Below are positions 1-8,239 of a stretch of 31,465 bases of DNA, one piece after another. Under the pieces are notes generated by a model. That model saw only the letters and a list, made by a program, of their open reading frames with translations. It ran no database searches and was not told the DNA's origin. Location of the stretch: the IMG/VR virus record IMGVR_UViG_3300042557_000455, positions 1 to 31,465 of that record; one strand, given 5' to 3'. The first letter of the stretch is position 1; the number at the start of each line of letters is the position of its first letter. Both the position numbers and the translations under genes were made by a program. Origin of the DNA: a virus.

Positions 1-719
1 CACCAACTCCTACATTAACACCTACTTTAACTGCAACCCCAACTACTACACCAACTTTAACCTCAACTCCTACACCAACACCTACTTTCTTACCACCAAC
101 AGTAGATTATGTGGCTAATAAATTAAGTAGCACTAATAGTAGTAGTTATACATTTACAGGTTCTACTGGAGGTCCTGGATACCTTATATTTGGTATTTCT
201 AGTACTAGTGTGTCAGCAAGTACTTATTCAATTACAGGAATGACAATAGATGGTAATGCTGCTACTGAACTATCTGTAATACAAGATAATGGAACTTTAT
301 TAAGTTATTGGGGAGCAAATGTGGCTAATACAACCTCAACAATAATAGTAAATTTTAGTGATCAACAAACTTTCTGTGATATACAAATTTATAAAGTTGA
401 AAACTTACAATCAACCACACCTATAGATTCTGATAGTGTGAGTTTTGGATCGTCAGGGACAACAAATATAGATGTTAGTGTATTAACAGGGACAAATATT
501 ATTTTACAACTTTCAATACTTACCAACCAACCCTCAACCCTTACATTTTTAGATGTTCCTTCAGATATAACATTTGCTATTGGAGGTGATAGTAATGTTA
601 GAATAAGATCAGGAAGTGAATCATATGTATCGGGTATTAACGATAGTTATACTATGGGTACTACATTTTCGGTAAACCCATTGAAAACTAATTTAGTATT
701 AGGAATGAGTTTAAGATAA
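1..719 (+). CDS. C-terminal part of a Pro/Thr-linker tail adhesin (5' partial at window edge)
   Basis: The reading frame is open from base 3 to the stop at 717-719, so this is the 3' part of a longer gene. The first ~33 codons are a Pro/Thr/Leu-rich linker, followed by about 205 residues rich in Ser, Thr, Gly and Asn that look like a beta-sandwich fibre domain. I do not recognise a catalytic motif. A GTG at 111 could serve as a start, but the same frame continues upstream through the linker, so it is not the true start. The 30682 gene at the right edge carries the same linker, and joining the window ends fuses the two in frame into 500 codons. Its likely role is a tail-tip or fibre adhesin. 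The fold and role are inferred from composition and position. Confidence 0.7.
   Translation, partial: PTPTLTPTLTATPTTTPTLTSTPTPTPTFLPPTVDYVANKLSSTNSSSYTFTGSTGGPGYLIFGISSTSVSASTYSITGMTIDGNAATELSVIQDNGTLLSYWGANVANTTSTIIVNFSDQQTFCDIQIYKVENLQSTTPIDSDSVSFGSSGTTNIDVSVLTGTNIILQLSILTNQPSTLTFLDVPSDITFAIGGDSNVRIRSGSESYVSGINDSYTMGTTFSVNPLKTNLVLGMSLR
3..105 (+). repeat. Pro/Thr-rich linker repeat (left copy)
   Basis: These short degenerate repeats built from ACC/CCA/ACT codons encode a Pro-Thr-Leu linker. Bases 1-62 are identical to 31046-31107 near the right edge; after one mismatch about 16 more bases match. Confidence 0.85.
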
Positions 720-741
720 TAAAAATTAAAAACTACACACG

Positions 742-1200
742 ATGCCTGTAAAAGAATGTCAAGAAGAAAACAAACCTGGTTATAAATGGGGCGAACAAGG
801 AAAATGTTATACCTATAACCCTGATAATGAAGGTCAAAAAAGAAAAGCCAAACAGAACGCAATCATTCAAGGATACGCAGTAGGTGATTTTGCTGGTTTA
901 AGAGTATCTTTTGACTACGATGATACATTATCTACCCGAAGAGGAAAAGAGATGGCACAGAAGGAAATTGATAAGGGTAATGTGTTATATGTTATCAGTG
1001 CAAGAAACGATAAAACAGGTATGTTATCAACTGCATTATCATTAGGTATTCCCCAATCAAGAGTATTTGCCACAGGTTCAAACAAAGCAAAGATTGAAAA
1101 GATCAAAGAACTACGAATTTCAAAACACATAGATAACAATAGAGATGTTATCAATGAGTTGAATCAAAAAACAAAAGTAGAGGGAATTATATTTAATTAA
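742..1200 (+). CDS. HAD-like hydrolase-fold protein with Cys-containing N-terminal motif
   Basis: 152 aa. Residues 57-63 read FDYDDTL, which fits HAD motif I (DxDxT, D58/D60/T62). The strand VLYVISARND at 81-90 supplies a motif II Ser (S86). Lys residues near 115-117 could serve as motif III, and HIDNNRD around 129-135 could be motif IV, although it lacks the usual DD pair. Residues 1-45 contain two Cys in a PGYKWGEQGKCYTY context, a short motif I associate with phage head or protease proteins; its function is unknown. The gene sits between a tail adhesin and the tape measure, with gaps of about 20 nt and 11 nt, so it belongs to the late structural operon. It may be a phosphatase or nucleotidase, but the substrate cannot be told from sequence. 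Confidence 0.6.
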   Translation: MPVKECQEENKPGYKWGEQGKCYTYNPDNEGQKRKAKQNAIIQGYAVGDFAGLRVSFDYDDTLSTRRGKEMAQKEIDKGNVLYVISARNDKTGMLSTALSLGIPQSRVFATGSNKAKIEKIKELRISKHIDNNRDVINELNQKTKVEGIIFN

Positions 1201-1211
1201 AATAATTTACT

Positions 1212-4139
1212 ATGCAAACTGCAACTATAAATGTTAAAGTAGATACCGCTCAAGCACAGAAGAGTATTAATACTTTAAATCAATCTATCAATCAATTTGG
1301 AGGTTCTGCTGCATCATTAAAGACAGAATTAAGACAAACCATACAAGAATTACAGAACTTACAACCAGGTTCAGCAAGATTCCAAGAATTATCCATTAAG
1401 GCAGGTGAATTAAGAGATCAGATTGCCGATACTAACGCAGTTGTGGGTCAATTAGCTGGTAATATGGCTGAACGACTTACTCGTGGTATAACAGGTGTTG
1501 TATCAATTGGTGTTGCTGGTTTCCAAACCTTAGCGGCAAGTGTTGCTTTATTCGGGGGTGAGAGTGAAGAACTACAAAAAACAATGGTTAAACTTCAAGC
1601 CCTAATGAATCTATCACAAGCGTTAGAAACATTTTCAGGTTTGGATCAAAAGATAGTTGAGATCAGAGCATCATTCCAATCATTAACCATTGCGACCAAT
1701 ACACAAACGATCGCACAGGAGGGGGAGAATATTGCAACCGCACAAGGAACAGTGGCAACTACCGCATTAGGTGTTGCAATGAAAGCCCTACCAATTATTG
1801 CAATTGTTGCGGCTATTGGAACATTGGTATATGGGATTTATCAATATGTTAGTGCAAATGAAGAAGCTACTAAACAAGAAGAAAAAAGAAAGAAAGAATT
1901 AGAGTCAGCCAAAAAGGCACAGGAGGCTCAGAATAACGTCATCAAAGAAGGAGCAAAATTATTTGCAGGTCAAATATCAGGATTCATTTCTTTAACCGCA
2001 CAGGTTAGAAATTCATTACCAGGATCAAGAGAAAGATTAAAATTAATTAAAGATCTTAATAGTACTTATGGGACAACCATTAAGAACTTAAAAGATGAAA
2101 AATTATTCCAAGATCAAGTAACAAAATCTGTTTCTGATTATATTGCATATGCTCGTGTTAAATTTAGATTACAGGCTAGTGAAAAATCAATTGAAGATCA
2201 ATTTGCAAAACAAGAAGTTGCGATTAAAAAATTAGCAACTGAAACAGGGTTATTAACAGACGCACAAAGAAACTATATAACTAATTTTGCAAGACAAGTT
2301 CAAGCGGGTAAAGAATTAGGTAGTAATTTAGATTACTTAAAAGCTGGTTTATTCAATCAAAAAAAAGAATATCAATTATTAGCTAATCAAGTTCAGTCGT
2401 ATATTGGTGATATAACTCAATCAAATACCATTATCAATGGATATGGTTTAACGATTGATAAGTTAAATAAAGAAATAAATAATAACAAAAACGCATTATT
2501 TGTTGCCGCTGAACAAACAAAAGATCATACCGATGCGGTTGATAAAGATACTAAAGCAATTGAAGAAAATGTTGACGCAAGAAAAACATTTAATGATACA
2601 ATCAATGAAATTATTGATACATCAGAAGCGTTAACTCAAAAAGAAGAAGAAATACTTAAGGTAAGACAACAATCAGAAAAGTTAAGTAGGCTTCAAGGTG
2701 AAGCTATTGCTGAGGTTGAAAAAAATAGAGCTAACGGAATTTATAAAACTGCCGAAGCATATAAAAATGCTTTGAATAGTATTCAAACGGAAGAAGAAAA
2801 ATTACTTCAAAGTCAGTTAGAAATTATCAAGAAAGAAGGTGAGGCTCGTAGTAAGGCTAAACAACAAAGTGGTAATGTTAGAATTGGTGGAGGTGGTCAA
2901 GATCCTAAAGAAAAAGAAAAACAGAAAAAAAGAGAAGAACAACTTAAAGCTGAAATGGAATTGGTCAAAAAGAATTTTGATCAAGAAATAAAAGAGTTGG
3001 ATAGTTTTAATAAGTTTAAAGAAAGAGAAATTACAAGAATCAATGAAAAATATTTGGCTCAAACTGAATTGTTCAATCTTGAATTACAAAAAATACAATT
3101 AGATTCACAACAACAAGAGAAATTAAACTTAGCTGGAAGTGAAGATGAAAAATTAGAAATTCGTAAATCATACGCTGATAAGATCTTACAAAATGAAATT
3201 GATATTATTAACAAACAAAAAGAAATACAAGTATCTAATATAAAAATAAGTGAGGAAGAAAAGGTAAAAATAATTGCTGAATCTGAAAACAAAATTCTTA
3301 AGTTAAGAGAAAAATCAATTGATGATACTGTAACAACAACAGAAGAAAAGTTTGACATATTCACTGAAATGAGAATGGCGTTTGCCGAAAACAATGATGA
3401 GTTTCAAAAGAATTGGTCAGAGAATTGGATTACAACATTACAGGATCTTGTTGGTCAAATTGAACAGATTACTAGTCAGATTACAGATTTGTTTTCACAA
3501 GCATTCCAAGTAGCAGCAGACAATCAACTTGCATCATTAGAAAGATTGACGGCACAAGAGCAAGAACAATTAAACGCTTCATTGGTAAATCGTGAAATAA
3601 CCGATAAACAATATGAGGAGAAGAAAAAACTATTAGAAAAATCAGCTGAAGAAAGAAAAAAACAAATTGAAATCAAGGAGTTTAGGCGTCAGAAGGCATT
3701 GAACATAGTTAATGCGGTTATGAATACTGCGGTTGGTGTAACAAAAGCATTACCTAACCCTATTTTAATGGCATTGGCTGCGGTATTGGGTATCGCTCAA
3801 GTGGCGATCATATCATCACAACAATTCCGTGCTGCTCAAGGTGGGGTTGTACCACAAAATGGTCAATCAGGTAATGTAGATTCAGTTCCATCATTACTTG
3901 CACCTGGTGAGGTTGTAATCAATTCCAAATCATCACAGATGTTCCCTCAATTATTGAGTGATATAAACCAAGCTGGTGGAGGTAAAAGATTAGTTCCTGA
4001 AGTGGCATTCACAAACCCATACAATCAAACTAATGTATTCCAACCACAACAACAAATGGTTCAAGCTTATGTTGTTGAAAGTCAGATCACCAATTCACAA
4101 CGAAGAATAAGTAGAATGGAACGTGCAGCTAGTTTCTAA
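1212..4139 (+). CDS. Tail tape measure protein
   Basis: At 975 aa this is among the longest proteins here. Most of it is Lys/Glu/Gln-rich predicted alpha-helix and coiled coil (strongest around 425-700). A hydrophobic stretch lies near residues 185-210 and another Ala/Ile-rich stretch near 835-875. The C-terminal region has a GG-VVP segment followed by VPSLLAPGEVVINSKSS (near residues 895-915), typical of tape measure tails in siphophages of Gram-negative hosts. Tape measures set tail length at roughly 0.15 nm per residue, which would give a tail near 145 nm. It is followed 11 nt later by the protease gene, whereas in most siphophages tail-tip genes would follow, so the module order is unusual. 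Family assignment is strong from length and architecture. Confidence 0.9.
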   Translation: MQTATINVKVDTAQAQKSINTLNQSINQFGGSAASLKTELRQTIQELQNLQPGSARFQELSIKAGELRDQIADTNAVVGQLAGNMAERLTRGITGVVSIGVAGFQTLAASVALFGGESEELQKTMVKLQALMNLSQALETFSGLDQKIVEIRASFQSLTIATNTQTIAQEGENIATAQGTVATTALGVAMKALPIIAIVAAIGTLVYGIYQYVSANEEATKQEEKRKKELESAKKAQEAQNNVIKEGAKLFAGQISGFISLTAQVRNSLPGSRERLKLIKDLNSTYGTTIKNLKDEKLFQDQVTKSVSDYIAYARVKFRLQASEKSIEDQFAKQEVAIKKLATETGLLTDAQRNYITNFARQVQAGKELGSNLDYLKAGLFNQKKEYQLLANQVQSYIGDITQSNTIINGYGLTIDKLNKEINNNKNALFVAAEQTKDHTDAVDKDTKAIEENVDARKTFNDTINEIIDTSEALTQKEEEILKVRQQSEKLSRLQGEAIAEVEKNRANGIYKTAEAYKNALNSIQTEEEKLLQSQLEIIKKEGEARSKAKQQSGNVRIGGGGQDPKEKEKQKKREEQLKAEMELVKKNFDQEIKELDSFNKFKEREITRINEKYLAQTELFNLELQKIQLDSQQQEKLNLAGSEDEKLEIRKSYADKILQNEIDIINKQKEIQVSNIKISEEEKVKIIAESENKILKLREKSIDDTVTTTEEKFDIFTEMRMAFAENNDEFQKNWSENWITTLQDLVGQIEQITSQITDLFSQAFQVAADNQLASLERLTAQEQEQLNASLVNREITDKQYEEKKKLLEKSAEERKKQIEIKEFRRQKALNIVNAVMNTAVGVTKALPNPILMALAAVLGIAQVAIISSQQFRAAQGGVVPQNGQSGNVDSVPSLLAPGEVVINSKSSQMFPQLLSDINQAGGGKRLVPEVAFTNPYNQTNVFQPQQQMVQAYVVESQITNSQRRISRMERAASF

Positions 4140-4150
4140 TTAAACAAAAA

Positions 4151-5107
4151 ATGAATTTTAATAATTACAATATGGAAGGAAAAAAACCACAAGTATATTT
4201 GAACATTGACGAGGAGGACGAAAATAGTGGAATGTCCCGAATAAGTTTCGTAGACAAACCAGCAACTCAATTGGTGTGGAATATGTTTGCGGAGATTGAG
4301 GAATCGTATAATGACTATCCAAAGTCAGCTAAAGAAAATGCGTGTAGAGCCATTAAATACAGAGACAATAACCCCAATGTAGATTGTGGAACTCAAGTCG
4401 GTTGGGCAAGAGCAAACCAAATATGTAATGGTGAAAATATATCTGTAGATACTATTAGAAGAATGGCATCATTTAAGAGACATCAACAACATAAAGATGT
4501 ACCTTACGATGAAGGATGTGGGGGTTTAATGTGGGATGCTTGGTCAGGTGATGAAGGTATTGAATGGGCTATTCGTAAGATGGATTTTATTCGTAATAAT
4601 ATGAGTGAGGAGAACTTTGAAGAAAAGAATCTAAAACAGATTATTACCGCACCTGTTATGATCGCTGAAACCCCAATACCAAGATTTAATCCAATACTTG
4701 GTGAGTATGATGTTTTATTTAGTGAGGAAACAATCTTCAATATGATGAAGAAATACTTCATTGAAAATAAGATCAATAATATAAATGAACAACACGATCC
4801 TACAAAGGTTGTTGATGGTGTTTATATGATTGAATCGTTTATCGTTGGGGATAGAGCAAAATCAGAGTTATATCCAAACATACCAAAAGGATCTTGGATG
4901 GCAACATTCTACATTAAAGATAAGGAATACTACAATAAACTAATGATGGAGAATTTTAACGGATTTAGTTTAGAGGGAATGTTCATTGAGGAGTATGAAG
5001 ATAATATGATTGGTAAACTTTACGATCAGGTTAATAAGATTATGGATTCAGATCTATCAGATAAGGAGAAAGAAAATCAAATCAAAAAACTTTTGAACAT
5101 TAAATGA
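4151..5107 (+). CDS. XkdF-like prohead (head maturation) serine protease
   Basis: 318 aa. Residues 165-280 match the XkdF/peptidase S78_2 pattern: an ITAPVMIAETPI strand, an FSEETI helix start, NEQHD with likely catalytic His215, an IESFIV strand, GSWMATFYI, and GFSLEG with likely nucleophile Ser273. Residues 13-36 form the N-terminal strand pair of the domain (IDEEDENSGMSRISFVDKPA). Between them, residues ~54-146 are an inserted helical module (YPKSAKENACRAI..., GWARANQI, TIRRMASFKRH, GGDEGI-like ending) that I recognise as recurring in Bacteroidota phage proteases and head proteins; its function is unknown. The enzyme should cleave scaffold and capsid precursors, in keeping with the scaffold and capsid genes two and three places downstream. 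The stop overlaps the next start (ATGA at 5104). Confidence 0.82.
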   Translation: MNFNNYNMEGKKPQVYLNIDEEDENSGMSRISFVDKPATQLVWNMFAEIEESYNDYPKSAKENACRAIKYRDNNPNVDCGTQVGWARANQICNGENISVDTIRRMASFKRHQQHKDVPYDEGCGGLMWDAWSGDEGIEWAIRKMDFIRNNMSEENFEEKNLKQIITAPVMIAETPIPRFNPILGEYDVLFSEETIFNMMKKYFIENKINNINEQHDPTKVVDGVYMIESFIVGDRAKSELYPNIPKGSWMATFYIKDKEYYNKLMMENFNGFSLEGMFIEEYEDNMIGKLYDQVNKIMDSDLSDKEKENQIKKLLNIK

Positions 5108-5550
5108 AAAATCTATTAATACAATTTTGGGGGTGGATAGTTTTATTCTTCACCCCATTATTACCATTGATGTGTATTATCAGTATCGCAGTCATATTTG
5201 ATACCTTTGTTGGAAGGTGGTATGCAAAAAAACAAAATCAGGTAATTACATCTGAAAAAACAAGAAAAGGAATTACGAGTAAGTTGATGATTTATTTATC
5301 GGTGATCACTTTGTTCTTTTTAATTGATCAGTATATGGTCAATGAAATTACAAGAAAGTATATATGGTTTGAATTTGCCTTCACTAAATTTTGGACATCG
5401 TTCTTCGTTTGGGTAGAATATTCTTCAATAGATGAGAAGGTAAAATGGTCAACAGGTAAGGGAATCACAGATAGGGTAAAGGAGTATATTAAGACCTTAA
5501 AATCTATCGTATATACATCAAAGGACATTAAGGGTAAAATAAATCGTTAA
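5104..5550 (+). CDS. Holin-like membrane protein
   Basis: 148 aa. Hydrophobic segments lie at about residues 8-32 and 57-77, with a weaker aromatic one near 88-107. The motif DTFVGRWYAKK followed by ITSEKTRKGITSKL and a second membrane helix matches the layout of the phage holin 4-type family (Asp after helix 1, a basic Ser/Thr-Lys stretch, then helix 2). The C-terminal tail is basic. The start overlaps the protease stop by 4 nt, so translation is probably coupled. It would permeabilise the inner membrane at lysis, but no endolysin gene is adjacent. A role as a structural membrane protein cannot be excluded. Confidence 0.55.
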   Translation: MKNLLIQFWGWIVLFFTPLLPLMCIISIAVIFDTFVGRWYAKKQNQVITSEKTRKGITSKLMIYLSVITLFFLIDQYMVNEITRKYIWFEFAFTKFWTSFFVWVEYSSIDEKVKWSTGKGITDRVKEYIKTLKSIVYTSKDIKGKINR

Positions 5551-5566
5551 ACACTCTTAAAATAAA

Positions 5567-5574
5567 TATATTTA
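5567..5574 (+). promoter_or_regulatory. Weak Bacteroidota-type -7 box upstream of scaffold gene
   Basis: TATATTTA lies 13 nt before the scaffold start and differs from TAnnTTTG only at the last base. No TTG is found at the -33 distance (GTTA is present instead), so this is a weak call. Confidence 0.25.
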
Positions 5575-5587
5575 AATAAAAATTGTT

Positions 5588-6319
5588 ATGGATAAAAAAG
5601 GAATTTTATTAAAAATCAAAGAATTATTCACGGAACAAACTGAAACTAAAATGGGAATGGATTATAGAACTTTAGATGGTAGAATTATTCGTTGTTATGG
5701 TGAAGGTTTAGAAATAGGTGATGATGTTAAAGAAATTACTCCTGATGGAGAAATGGATTTAATTGATGGTGAATACACATTGGAAGATGGTATGACTTTA
5801 ACTATCGCTGATAGTAAAATTATGGAAGTAGCTGAAGTTAATGCTGAAGATGGAGAAGATGATGGAGAAGATGATGGTGAATCATTTGCTGAGTATCTTG
5901 AAACTGAATTGATGGATGGAACTAAAGTAAGAGTTGAAGGAAATGAATTAGTTGTTGGAGCTAAAGTTGAGGTGGAAACACCTGAAGGATGGGTACCAGC
6001 ACCTGAAGGACAACACAACTTAGCTGATGATAGAGTAATCTATGTTGATGCTGAAGGTAAAGTTAACGAGATTCAAACACCTGATACTAAAAAAGAAGAT
6101 GAGGTTGGAATGGAACAATTGTTTTCTTCAATTGAATCATTGGTAAATGAGGTAAAAGGAATGAGAAGTATTGTGGAAGGTTTAAAATTAGAAAACGAAG
6201 AATTGAAAACAAGATTCAACAAGTTTGCTGAGGAACCATCTGTAGAACCAATCAAAAAAACAATTGATTTAAAATCAAACAATAAAGAAGATAAATTGAA
6301 ATTCTTCGCAAACAGATAA
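5588..6319 (+). CDS. Probable capsid scaffold protein
   Basis: 243 aa, strongly acidic. There are two related modules, at about residues 25-80 and 105-160, each with a DG-x(R/K)-(I/V)-R start, a G-D/K-V-E turn, an ITPDG or ETPEG segment and an ending VIYVDAEGK- or LTIADSKI-like strand. A run of Glu/Asp/Gly (EDGEDDGEDDGE near 86-97) separates them. Residues ~175-215 form a predicted coiled coil (SIESLVNEVKGMRSIVEGLKLENEELKTR), and the C-terminus is Lys-rich, as in scaffold proteins that bind capsid through a basic helix. It lies directly upstream of the major capsid gene and two genes after the protease, the classic protease-scaffold-capsid order. The duplicated acidic beta modules are unusual for a scaffold, so part of it may stay in the head as decoration. 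Confidence 0.6.
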   Translation: MDKKGILLKIKELFTEQTETKMGMDYRTLDGRIIRCYGEGLEIGDDVKEITPDGEMDLIDGEYTLEDGMTLTIADSKIMEVAEVNAEDGEDDGEDDGESFAEYLETELMDGTKVRVEGNELVVGAKVEVETPEGWVPAPEGQHNLADDRVIYVDAEGKVNEIQTPDTKKEDEVGMEQLFSSIESLVNEVKGMRSIVEGLKLENEELKTRFNKFAEEPSVEPIKKTIDLKSNNKEDKLKFFANR

Positions 6320-6354
6320 ATAAAAAAAAATAAACTATTAAAAAATAAAAAAAA

Positions 6355-7287
6355 ATGAGTTTTAATGTTTCAGATTTAACGGCATATGTTGACCAAAACA
6401 AATTGGCGTTAATTAAAAAAGCAGTACTTGGTGGTAGAACAATCAAATACATCAAAGTACAACCAGGTATTAAATCATCTGCAGCTATCAACATAATCAA
6501 TTCTGATTTAGTTGCTCAAGCTGGATCTTGTGGATGGAATGCTGATGGTACAACAATCTTATCACAACAAGATTTGAGTGTATGTCCACTTAAAGTTAAC
6601 GAATCTTTGTGTTTAACAACACTTGAAGAGTATTGGACACAAACATTGATGAATCCAGGTTCATACAATACACAATTACCTTTTGAGCAAATCTTCGTTG
6701 AAGAGAAAGCTGACAAAGTATCTGCAATGGTAGACGATATCTTGTGGAAAGGTAATACTGCATCAGGTTCAGGTAACTTAGCATTATGTGATGGTATCAT
6801 CAGATTGTGTGATGTAACTTTTTCAGGTTCAGTTGTTGATGGTAATGTATCTAACTACACGGCAATCACATCAGGAAATATCATCGCATTGGTTGATGCA
6901 ATGGCTGCTTCGGTACCAACTGACATCATCAATATGGATGACTTGATCTTATTCTGTGGTTATGACTTCTACAGAACTTACGCAACTGCATTGAGAAACG
7001 CTAACTACTTCGCTTATAACGGAGCAGAGAATCAAGGTGAGGATTTCAGTCAAATGATCCCTGGTACAAACATCAGAATCGTAGCGGTAAGAGGTTTGAA
7101 CGGAACTAACAAATTAGTTTTGTCTTCAGCAGCTAACATCTACTACGGAACTGACTTGTTAAATGACCAAGAGAACTTTGAATTGTTCTACTCTGCTGAC
7201 TTTGACGAAGTAAGATTTAGAGTTAAATTCAAAATGGGTGTTCAATTCGCATTCCCTGAATTCGTTGTATACTTCAAATTGAACTAA
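6355..7287 (+). CDS. Major capsid protein (HK97-fold, probable)
   Basis: 310 aa. It begins MSFNVSDLTAYVDQNKLALIKKAVLGG and contains a long stretch with conserved capsid-like features: a helix VDDILWKGN around 125, a P-domain-like LVDAMAASVP helix near 180, the GYDFYRTYATALRN helix near 200, PGTNIRIVAVRGLNG and a C-terminal EVRFRVKFKMGVQFAFPEFVVYF strand, as in coat proteins of Bacteroidota siphophages. Codons are noticeably richer in C-ending forms (AAC, TTC, ATC) than in neighbouring genes, consistent with selection for high expression. The start is preceded by a nearly pure A/T leader. It is followed by a hairpin at 7302. No protease-removed N-terminal delta domain is obvious, consistent with a separate scaffold gene. 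Confidence 0.85.
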   Translation: MSFNVSDLTAYVDQNKLALIKKAVLGGRTIKYIKVQPGIKSSAAINIINSDLVAQAGSCGWNADGTTILSQQDLSVCPLKVNESLCLTTLEEYWTQTLMNPGSYNTQLPFEQIFVEEKADKVSAMVDDILWKGNTASGSGNLALCDGIIRLCDVTFSGSVVDGNVSNYTAITSGNIIALVDAMAASVPTDIINMDDLILFCGYDFYRTYATALRNANYFAYNGAENQGEDFSQMIPGTNIRIVAVRGLNGTNKLVLSSAANIYYGTDLLNDQENFELFYSADFDEVRFRVKFKMGVQFAFPEFVVYFKLN

Positions 7288-7301
7288 TAATTAAAAATTA
7301 T

Positions 7302-7325
7302 GGGGGATCTTGTTGATCCCCCTTT
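7302..7325 (+). terminator. Strong hairpin after the capsid gene
   Basis: An 8-bp perfect stem, GGGGGATC/GATCCCCC (7302-7309 with 7315-7322), has a 5-nt loop and only three Ts after it. It could be a partial terminator or a processing/stabilising hairpin that raises capsid mRNA level relative to the downstream gene. Confidence 0.6.
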
Positions 7326-7361
7326 GTAAAACTAAAATAAACAAATTAAAAATATAAAAAT

Positions 7362-7874
7362 ATGTCTTGTATAATTGATCAAGGTTGGACATTAGGTTGT
7401 AATACAATTGGTGGTGTTGAAAAAATGTGGATCGGTACTTGGTCTGCAGATGCTACTTATCAGTATGACGCAAACAACATCGTAACAGGTGTAACTAGTG
7501 GTGTAACTGTATATGAAATGGAAGGTGATATTGAGTTTTTCGGATTAGTTCAAACTGGAGCGTTTAGTCGTGAAAATGGAACTACATTCTACGAATCAGC
7601 ATTATCTACTAAATTTATCCACTTAACTGCAGAGTTAAGAAACTTAATCGTTGCTTTAGGAAACGCTCCATTATTCGCAGTAGTTAAATCTAACGCTGGT
7701 GAGTTCTATGTGTTAGGTGTTGAAACCGCAGGTAGAGCAACTGAAGGGATGGCTCAATTGGGAGTTTTGCTAGGGGATCTCAATGGTTCAACTATGACTT
7801 TCTCTTGGAAGTCAGCAGCAGGAGCTTACTTATTAGATCCAGCAGTTTTAGGAACAGATATTCCTATCGGATAA
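7362..7874 (+). CDS. Probable major tail tube protein
   Basis: 170 aa. The sequence alternates strands: VTVYEMEGDIEFFGLVQTGAFS, STKFIHLTAELRNLIVALGN, PLFAVVKSNAGEFYVLGVETAGRATEGMAQLGVLLGDLNGSTMTFSW. The order (FIHLT helix-strand, an ALGNAPLFAVVKSNAGEFYVLG hairpin, then G-x-L-L-G-D-L-N-G-x-x-M-T-F) matches proteins next to capsid genes in Bacteroidota siphophages that are usually read as tail tube or decoration proteins. No other tail tube candidate exists in the window, which favours the tube role. Codon use is capsid-like (C-ending Asn/Phe/Ile), implying high expression. A strong terminator follows. Assignment rests on pattern and context, not on a catalytic motif. Confidence 0.45.
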   Translation: MSCIIDQGWTLGCNTIGGVEKMWIGTWSADATYQYDANNIVTGVTSGVTVYEMEGDIEFFGLVQTGAFSRENGTTFYESALSTKFIHLTAELRNLIVALGNAPLFAVVKSNAGEFYVLGVETAGRATEGMAQLGVLLGDLNGSTMTFSWKSAAGAYLLDPAVLGTDIPIG

Positions 7875-7904
7875 TTAGGGAAAAAACTTTAACCCTATAT
7901 AATG

Positions 7905-7937
7905 ACCCCCCTCACCTAATAGGTTTGGGGGTTTTTT
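7905..7937 (+). terminator. Rho-independent terminator ending the capsid operon
   Basis: A GC stem ACCCCC/GGGGGT encloses a second small stem (ACCT AAT AGGT), followed by TTTTTT at 7932-7937. It lies between the converging tail-tube gene and the minus-strand gene; the T-run serves the plus strand. Confidence 0.85.
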
Positions 7938-7941
7938 ATAT

Positions 7942-8235
7942 TTAATCCCCCTTGTATTTTCCATATTCCCTGTAAGCTTCAGCAGTTAAATGAGATGGAC
8001 CTGTATAAACTTTTTCTTGTCGTAGGTATGAAGCTACTTTTAAGTTGATTTGGATGAGTTCATTGTAAGTTTTACCACGAAGTAATGGTACAATATCATC
8101 TTCAGTTGTAGAGTTCGTTACATCCATTAAGAATTGATATGCCATATCTGTGAACTCCATTCTGTAATCTTTCAACATCCCCATCGTCCCACGAATAAGA
8201 GAGTTTTTCATCATCATCATTTGTCTGTCTTCCAT
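7942..8235 (-). CDS. Hypothetical protein, the only minus-strand gene
   Basis: 97 aa, not recognised. The N-terminus is Met-rich (MEDRQMMMMKNSL), the middle is predicted helical (FTDMAYQFLMDVTN, KTYNELIQINLKVASYLRQEK) and the C-terminus carries basic and aromatic residues. No membrane segment or enzyme motif is visible. It is read against all other genes in the window and has its own strong Bacteroidota-type promoter at 8240-8269, so independent early expression or a regulatory role is plausible. With that promoter the transcript would begin at or just inside the ATG at 8235, so translation may be leaderless or may begin at a Met of the MMMM cluster about five codons in. The independent promoter makes a chance ORF unlikely. 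Confidence 0.6.
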   Translation of the reverse strand: MEDRQMMMMKNSLIRGTMGMLKDYRMEFTDMAYQFLMDVTNSTTEDDIVPLLRGKTYNELIQINLKVASYLRQEKVYTGPSHLTAEAYREYGKYKGD

Positions 8236-8239
8236 ATCA

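Noticed and set aside
111-119. GTG at 111 as the start of the left-edge gene
   Set aside because: The frame is open upstream to the window edge through a Pro/Thr linker shared with the right-edge gene, and the two join in phase.
3059-3394. Minus-strand ORF of 111 codons
   Set aside because: It lies fully within the tape measure gene; Ser/Phe-rich translation of antisense Lys/Glu codons.
4194-4201. TATATTTG as a promoter inside the protease gene
   Set aside because: There is no TTG at the proper distance and it lies in coding sequence just after the start, where an AT-rich genome gives this by chance.
5695-6018. Minus-strand ORF of 107 codons rich in Ser and Pro
   Set aside because: It lies antisense inside the scaffold-like gene, with no promoter and low-complexity composition.
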